In this document: positions 59,854 to 64,000 of the stretch, piece by piece | How positions within the stretch are numbered: the first letter of the stretch is position 1 | How the letters are laid out: every line of letters begins with the position of its first letter | Source of the DNA: Dreissena polymorpha | Lineage: Eukaryota > Mollusca > Bivalvia > Myida > Dreissenidae | Assembly (NCBI RefSeq): GCF_020536995.1 | Contig: NC_068356.1 | Span: 79,647,145 to 79,711,144, forward strand | Reading direction: 5' to 3' | Length of the DNA: 64,000 bases | Made by a program: the position numbers and the translations under genes | The notes under the pieces: model-generated | What the model was told of the DNA's origin: nothing | Database searches by the model: none | What the model saw: the letters and a program-made list of their open reading frames with translations, nothing else

Positions 59854-60680
59854 TAGGCTTCCTGAAAAGGCCGGACCGCCGGTCTTGTCCGGCAAAATTA
59901 TTTCCGGTCCGGCGAAATTTCTAATATCGCTAGTCCGTGTGACAGGCCAAAAAATTGTGACTAAATACCGAAAAGTCTAATACTTGCCAAAAGAACGAAA
60001 ACACCCCATTAGAATCCCTCTTTTTGTGAATTTCGAGCCTTTTTGTCACAAAGAACACTTACGCGTCACTAGTTTATAAGAGTGCTCTCCTGTGTTTTTT
60101 TTCTTCAAAAACGTCAATTTTATTGGTCCGACATATTACCACCTATCCAATTACAAATGTTGTAGCAAAAACTACACATGAAAAAATGTTGTTGCTAAAG
60201 TTTCAATGGCGCTAGACAAGGCCAGAAAAGGAAGCTAAGCGATGAGGGAAAAAAATCGAAAGAATATGAAGCAAAACAAGTAAAAAGAACTTTTCAAAGT
60301 AGTGGAAGTCTGACAGAAGTTGACTGCATTATGACGAGTCACAATAAATATGTTTTGTGACGTATGTTGAAACGATCCAATACGATGCAAGTCTACTAAT
60401 CAATGCGTAGTCATGTTATGTTATTTTGTTTTGAGTCTGACTATAATTTAAAGCTGTTGTCCATCATACACTCTAATCACAAGAACACGCAAACGTTTTG
60501 TTTTACTTTATCGAGTGTACTTGTACATAGGCTGCACATTGCAGAAATATGAGTTAAACTTTACTTTCTTAAATTCTAAACTCACGCTGTTCGGTCAGGT
60601 GAATTTTTGTCCGGACAGGCAAACTTTTCCATCAGCCTGTCCGGTTGACATGCACTTTTTGGGACTTTTCAGGAAGCCTG
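59854..60680. mobile_element. Nested nonautonomous DNA element with terminal inverted repeats
   Basis: Left TAGGCTTCCTGAAAAGGCC and right (inverted) CAGGCTTCCTGAAAAGTCC share at least 15 bp. GTCCGG motifs recur near both ends. The flanks (GACGCCGGAC and CCCGGGACATC) look like two halves of the host element's GACGCCGGACATC-type end with a short duplication. No transposase. A 72-codon open stretch near the right end has no domain. Confidence 0.7.
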
Positions 60681-60704
60681 CCCGGGACATCACACGGTCA
60701 CATA

Positions 60705-60736
60705 AGCTCACCATGTCACTTCGTGACAGGTGAGCT
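60705..60736. repeat. Terminal hairpin of the tandem-core element
   Basis: AGCTCACC-GTCAC pairs with GTGAC-GGTGAGCT around TTC: a stem of about 13 bp with one small bulge. Confidence 0.8.
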
Positions 60737-60859
60737 AAAAAGGAGAGACAAATGTTGCATCTAATTATCGAGGTATTACATTAATAAATATTATAGCTAT
60801 TATGTTTTCATTTACATTTCGAAATCGAATTAATTCTTGGTGCGATAATAACAATATGT

Positions 60860-62716
60860 TTAACACATATCAATTTGGGTTAAGAGATAATCGTGGCACG
60901 TTTGATTGTATTTTTATCTTGCACATTAAAATTCAGAACATTATTAAATGATACATCAAAACTCCACTGCGTTTTTATTGATTATGAAAAAGCATTTGAT
61001 ACTGTTATACATTAAGCTTTGTGGATCAAATTAGTACAAGCAGGAATAAGTTGTAAAATGTTAAAAATGATAAACCGATATATCAGAATGTAAAATAATT
61101 TGTTAAAAAACATGTCTTATTCTGAGCTTTTTGATGTTACGTTAGGACTAAAACAGAACTAGCCATTATCACCTTTATTATTTATTTTATTAATTAATGA
61201 CATTAATGATTGTATTAATATTTATAATTTAACCGAAAAAGATATTCGTATATTATCTATTTATATGTTATAATTTGCTGATGATATTGCATTATTTACT
61301 AAAATTCAAGAAAGTCTACAATTACAATTAAATTCTTTTTATCATTACTCCTGTAAATGGGGATTAAAATTATGTAAACAAAACTAAAATTAGCATATTT
61401 GAAAAAAAAAGGAAAAGAACTTGTTTGTATAGTTGGACTTTTAATCAACAGGCTCTTGAAATTGTTGATGAAATGTGCTACGTGGGCCTTAAACTACACT
61501 ACTCTGGTGATATATCTAAAGCTATTAAGGCAAATAATGAACGAGCCTTAAAAGCTTACAATCATTTATTATCCATTTTTAGTAAAGTGAAGCTTAGCAC
61601 TAAAACAAAACTCGCTCTATTAGACTCCCTAGTTGTTCCAATCATTCTATGTGGATCTGAAATATGGGGAATTTACAACATTAAAAAAGTAGATAAGCTT
61701 ATTTTTAAATTTTGTAAAACTATTCTAGGTGTACGCTCACAGACCTCAAATGCTGCTGTTTTGGGTGAATTAGGCAGATTTTATCTTTCTAAAATATGTA
61801 AACAACGTGCGCTCAGTTATTTGGTTAACTTTTAGCAAAACCCAGACTCTTTGAGCCACACTGTTTATTACGAACAATGTAATCTTTACAATGAGAATAA
61901 TAATAATAACAACACAAATATGTGGTGTGCATTTGTAAAACAACAATTAGATTAACTAGGGCATGGTATATTTTACAATAATTTAAATGACAACTGTAAT
62001 AATTCTTACGAAATCAACCAGAGAATAAAAGATTAGTTTATACAAAATTGGCACGATACAATTTACAACCAATCGAAATTAGAATACTACATAATGTTTA
62101 AGACTGAATTCGCTTATGAAAAATATTTAGATCGCATTAATAATAGAAATAATAAACAACAGTAATCCAGATTTAGACTTAGCGCTCATAAATTAGACAT
62201 AGAGATTGGTAGATATAATAACATACCCAGAGTTGAACGTAAATGTAAACTAAGTAACGCAAACTTTGTTGAATCGGAATATCACTTCTTTCTTACTTGC
62301 TCCATCTATAAAGATCTACAAACATAATACTATATTCAATCTAACTGGCCAAACTTAGTCAAATTTAAAATACTATCTTGTCAAAATACTACAGTAGTTA
62401 AAATGTTGTCTGATGCATTACTGATGCTATGCAACTCCGTGATGAAAAATTAGAAGCATTTGCTACAGCTTAAATTGATATTGCATGGAATCGTTAATAT
62501 ATTGTTAATTTACTACTTGTTTATTCTTACATTTCTGTAAATACATTTACTTTTGTAAATTATGTTTAAACGCTTGACATAGTTATTTATGTGTATAATT
62601 ATGTATGTTGTTTGTATTGTACTGATGCACTTCGACAATAATTTGTTAACTTGAATATGTAAATGGTCAAAGGCATTTTGCCGATGTTCCAATAAAAAAC
62701 TTGAAAACTTGAAGTA
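60860..62716 (+). mobile_element. Decayed LINE, RT and C-terminal part
   Basis: Early RT in mixed frames: QFGLRDNRGTFDCIFILH, then the DYEKAFDTV region at about 60980, then LSPLLFILLINDIND at about 61165, then FADDIALFTK at about 61273. An intact stretch at 61425-61835 reads ALEIVDEMCYVGLKLHYSG, SLVVPIILCGSEIWG, and TSNAAVLGELGRF. C-terminal Cys/His remnants (ESEYHFFLTCSIYK) lie near 62280. The 3' end is CCAATAAAAAACTTGAAAAC with a short AAAACTTG duplication. Different clade from the Jockey-like LINEs at 7.6 and 16 kb. Many stops. Confidence 0.85.
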
Positions 62717-62719
62717 ATA

Positions 62720-63225
62720 ATGCGATGTTATTGAATTGTATGCACTTTTTCAATTTACACCATTTCAAAGTATATAATGTATTAATTCGGCGAAAAGTCT
62801 AAATGTCTCAACAAAAGCTATCTTTCAAGTCTAGCAAATCTGCCTAATACAACATTTGACTTTTTATACTAAATGGTTTCCCTTGGATCGGGTATCTACG
62901 ACAAACACGTTGATCATGGAATGACCTACAATATCGTAACATTTTGTTATGAAATGGGTCGACTTGTGTTTGTTTTTTCGTTTTATTTATTTTTCTTTAT
63001 TAGATCTAGTAGCCTGACCGTTGTTATGTATCAGCTTTGTGATACCGACGCTGGGGTTTAATTTCATTATTAAAAATTGTATTACATTTGAATTCTGTTA
63101 TACAACAACGGTTTACACTTGAACTATTCGTCTTAGATGTCGACCCATTTTAATCAATGTGTTACATTACACATTGCTGGTACTTCCGCGACCCTATTTC
63201 GTTGAAAGGGTTGTAAAACAAACAT
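62720..63225. other. No gene seen
   Basis: Short AT-rich interval with no supported feature. Confidence 0.5.
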
Positions 63226-63228
63226 TAT

Positions 63229-63478
63229 CAGAGGGGTAAATCACGTGTCAAACAAAATGGCGACGTCGATGCCGAGACAAGTATTTTTCGCCGTTTTATA
63301 CCCTTTATTACTTTTATTAATTATTAAAATGCCTCTCACTGTACAGCCATATTGGCAAGAAAGTGGTTACCGTTTATATATCGTATTAATATTCGCCTTT
63401 TATCTCGACTTAACTCGATGCGAATATCATAGCCTGAGCTGTAATTGTGTGACCCGCTAAGAAAATTCGCAGTTTAAA
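63229..63478 (+). mobile_element. E-box/YY1 palindromic MITE, partial copy
   Basis: CAGAGGGGTAAATCACGTGT, AAACAAAATGGCGACGTCGA and CCGAGACAAGTATTTTTCGC match the left arm at 46683. The homologous body follows (TTTTATACCCTTTATTACTT; TATCTCGACTTAA). No right arm was found. Confidence 0.75.
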
Positions 63479-63698
63479 TTCCCGATGCAACGTTCCATGA
63501 ATCACTATAAAATCACCGGGACGTTGCAAAGTTCACACTGATGAATGATGATTTCATAGAAACCAACTTCTTTAACTTGAACATCGGTTTTCTCCGTATT
63601 GTCCTCTTTTTGTTTAATTTTTCAGTATCCAGATTTCTGAAAAAAACAACAACAAAAAAACATAAATAACAATAAATAAATAATTTATTTAAATTAAA

Positions 63699-63990
63699 TT
63701 AAATAGCGTCAGCAAGCATGTTCGAGGTATCCTCAACTTTTATATGCAACTTTCTTAATTCTTGAGTAAAAACTCTATACAGCATATATGTGTTCCGCCA
63801 TTCTTTATCACGACGACTATGCTTGACGACCACGGCCTTTTAATTCTTTGATGGCACCAATATGCATATCTCTTACAGGTGGTATTTTATTGCGTTGTAT
63901 TGATAGAAGTGTAAACGTCGGTTGAACACTTTGGAAAAATAATTTCTCATTGTTGAATAAATGTATATTTGACTCTTATGTTCCTCTGAT
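63699..63990 (-). pseudogene. Unidentified coding-like relic
   Basis: Minus strand, upstream part: FFQSVQPTFTLLSIQRNK and PPVRDMHIGAIKELKGRG. After a frame change near 63840 it continues RRDKEWRNTYMLYRVFTQEL and RKLHIKVEDTSNMLADAI, with a stop at 63699-63701. Composition and amphipathic pattern look coding, but the family is not recognised. It may be the end of a transposon ORF or of a gene extending beyond the window. Confidence 0.35.
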
Positions 63991-64000
63991 ATCTCTGAAT

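Larger units (their letters stand above)
58526..60740 (+). mobile_element. Tandem-core element with terminal hairpin (host of a nested insertion)
   Basis: Head ACAAGAGGGCAATGATGGCC and TCGCTCACCTGA. Then about eight diverged core units contain GACCTAGTGACCTAGTTTTT, TGACCCCAGATGACC and ACATTCTGACCAAATTTCAT. The best units start at 59256, 59399, 59544 and 59689 (spacing 143, 145, 145). Then GACGGACGCACGCACG and ACGCCGG. The end, after the nested element, is a hairpin at 60705-60736 (AGCTCACC...GGTGAGCT) followed by AAAA. The hairpin and CTAA-like end resemble Helitron 3' ends; inference. Confidence 0.75.

Noticed and set aside
1-64000. Retrovirus, LTR element or Polinton
   Set aside because: I looked for paired long terminal repeats and for gag/protease/integrase, protein-primed polymerase or capsid signatures and saw none; every RT here is of non-LTR type.

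Overview
This window is AT-rich metazoan (invertebrate) nuclear DNA with split genes, long introns and dense transposable-element debris. It is most likely from a bivalve mollusc, and a dreissenid mussel is my best guess. The evidence is the set of repeat families I recognise as molluscan: hairpin-headed elements with 145-bp AGGTCA-rich tandem cores, tRNA-headed SINEs, and the GGGACGACACTTTCCGC element near 53.5 kb that I associate with Dreissena. A chitin synthase with SAM domains also fits. No prokaryotic gene layout, CRISPR array, rRNA gene, or retroviral/Polinton hallmark was seen.

0.5-14.6 kb (+): thirteen exons, with mutually consistent splice phases, of the 3' half of a chitin synthase-like gene. 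In order they encode the post-catalytic membrane cluster ending in the conserved GTREV motif, a linker, two SAM domains in tandem, a charged helical linker, and the C-terminal transmembrane pair. The catalytic domain lies upstream of the window. One exon carries two single-base frame breaks. The introns hold a tRNA-derived SINE, a TTAA-flanked MITE and a decayed LINE.

14.6-31.7 kb: a repeat-dominated stretch. It holds two related LINE fragments meeting head to head, a decayed exonuclease gene resembling the PML-like (PLEX) exonuclease family, several hairpin-headed elements with tandem AGGTCA cores (including two neighbouring arrays with an indel-free 145-bp period), a tRNA-Val-like relic, a GC-rich quasi-palindromic 51-bp repeat, and copies of a palindromic TTAA MITE.

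31.7-45 kb: mostly featureless AT-rich DNA. Exceptions are an (AT)n run, a 540-bp (CTA)n tract, a possible 285-bp coding exon, a possible two-exon small gene at 37.5 kb, and an RTE-like LINE relic whose 5' part is inverted, as expected from twin priming.

45-47.7 kb (-): a compact three-exon gene for a single-Ig-domain, single-pass membrane protein (167 aa, six N-glycosylation sequons). A YY1/E-box-bearing palindromic MITE sits in its first intron.

48-64 kb: more composite SINEs, MITEs, duplicated repeat blocks, a 1-kb GAN-phased purine-rich block, a tandem-core element with a terminal hairpin and another element nested inside it, a further LINE, and an unidentified coding-like relic at the right edge.
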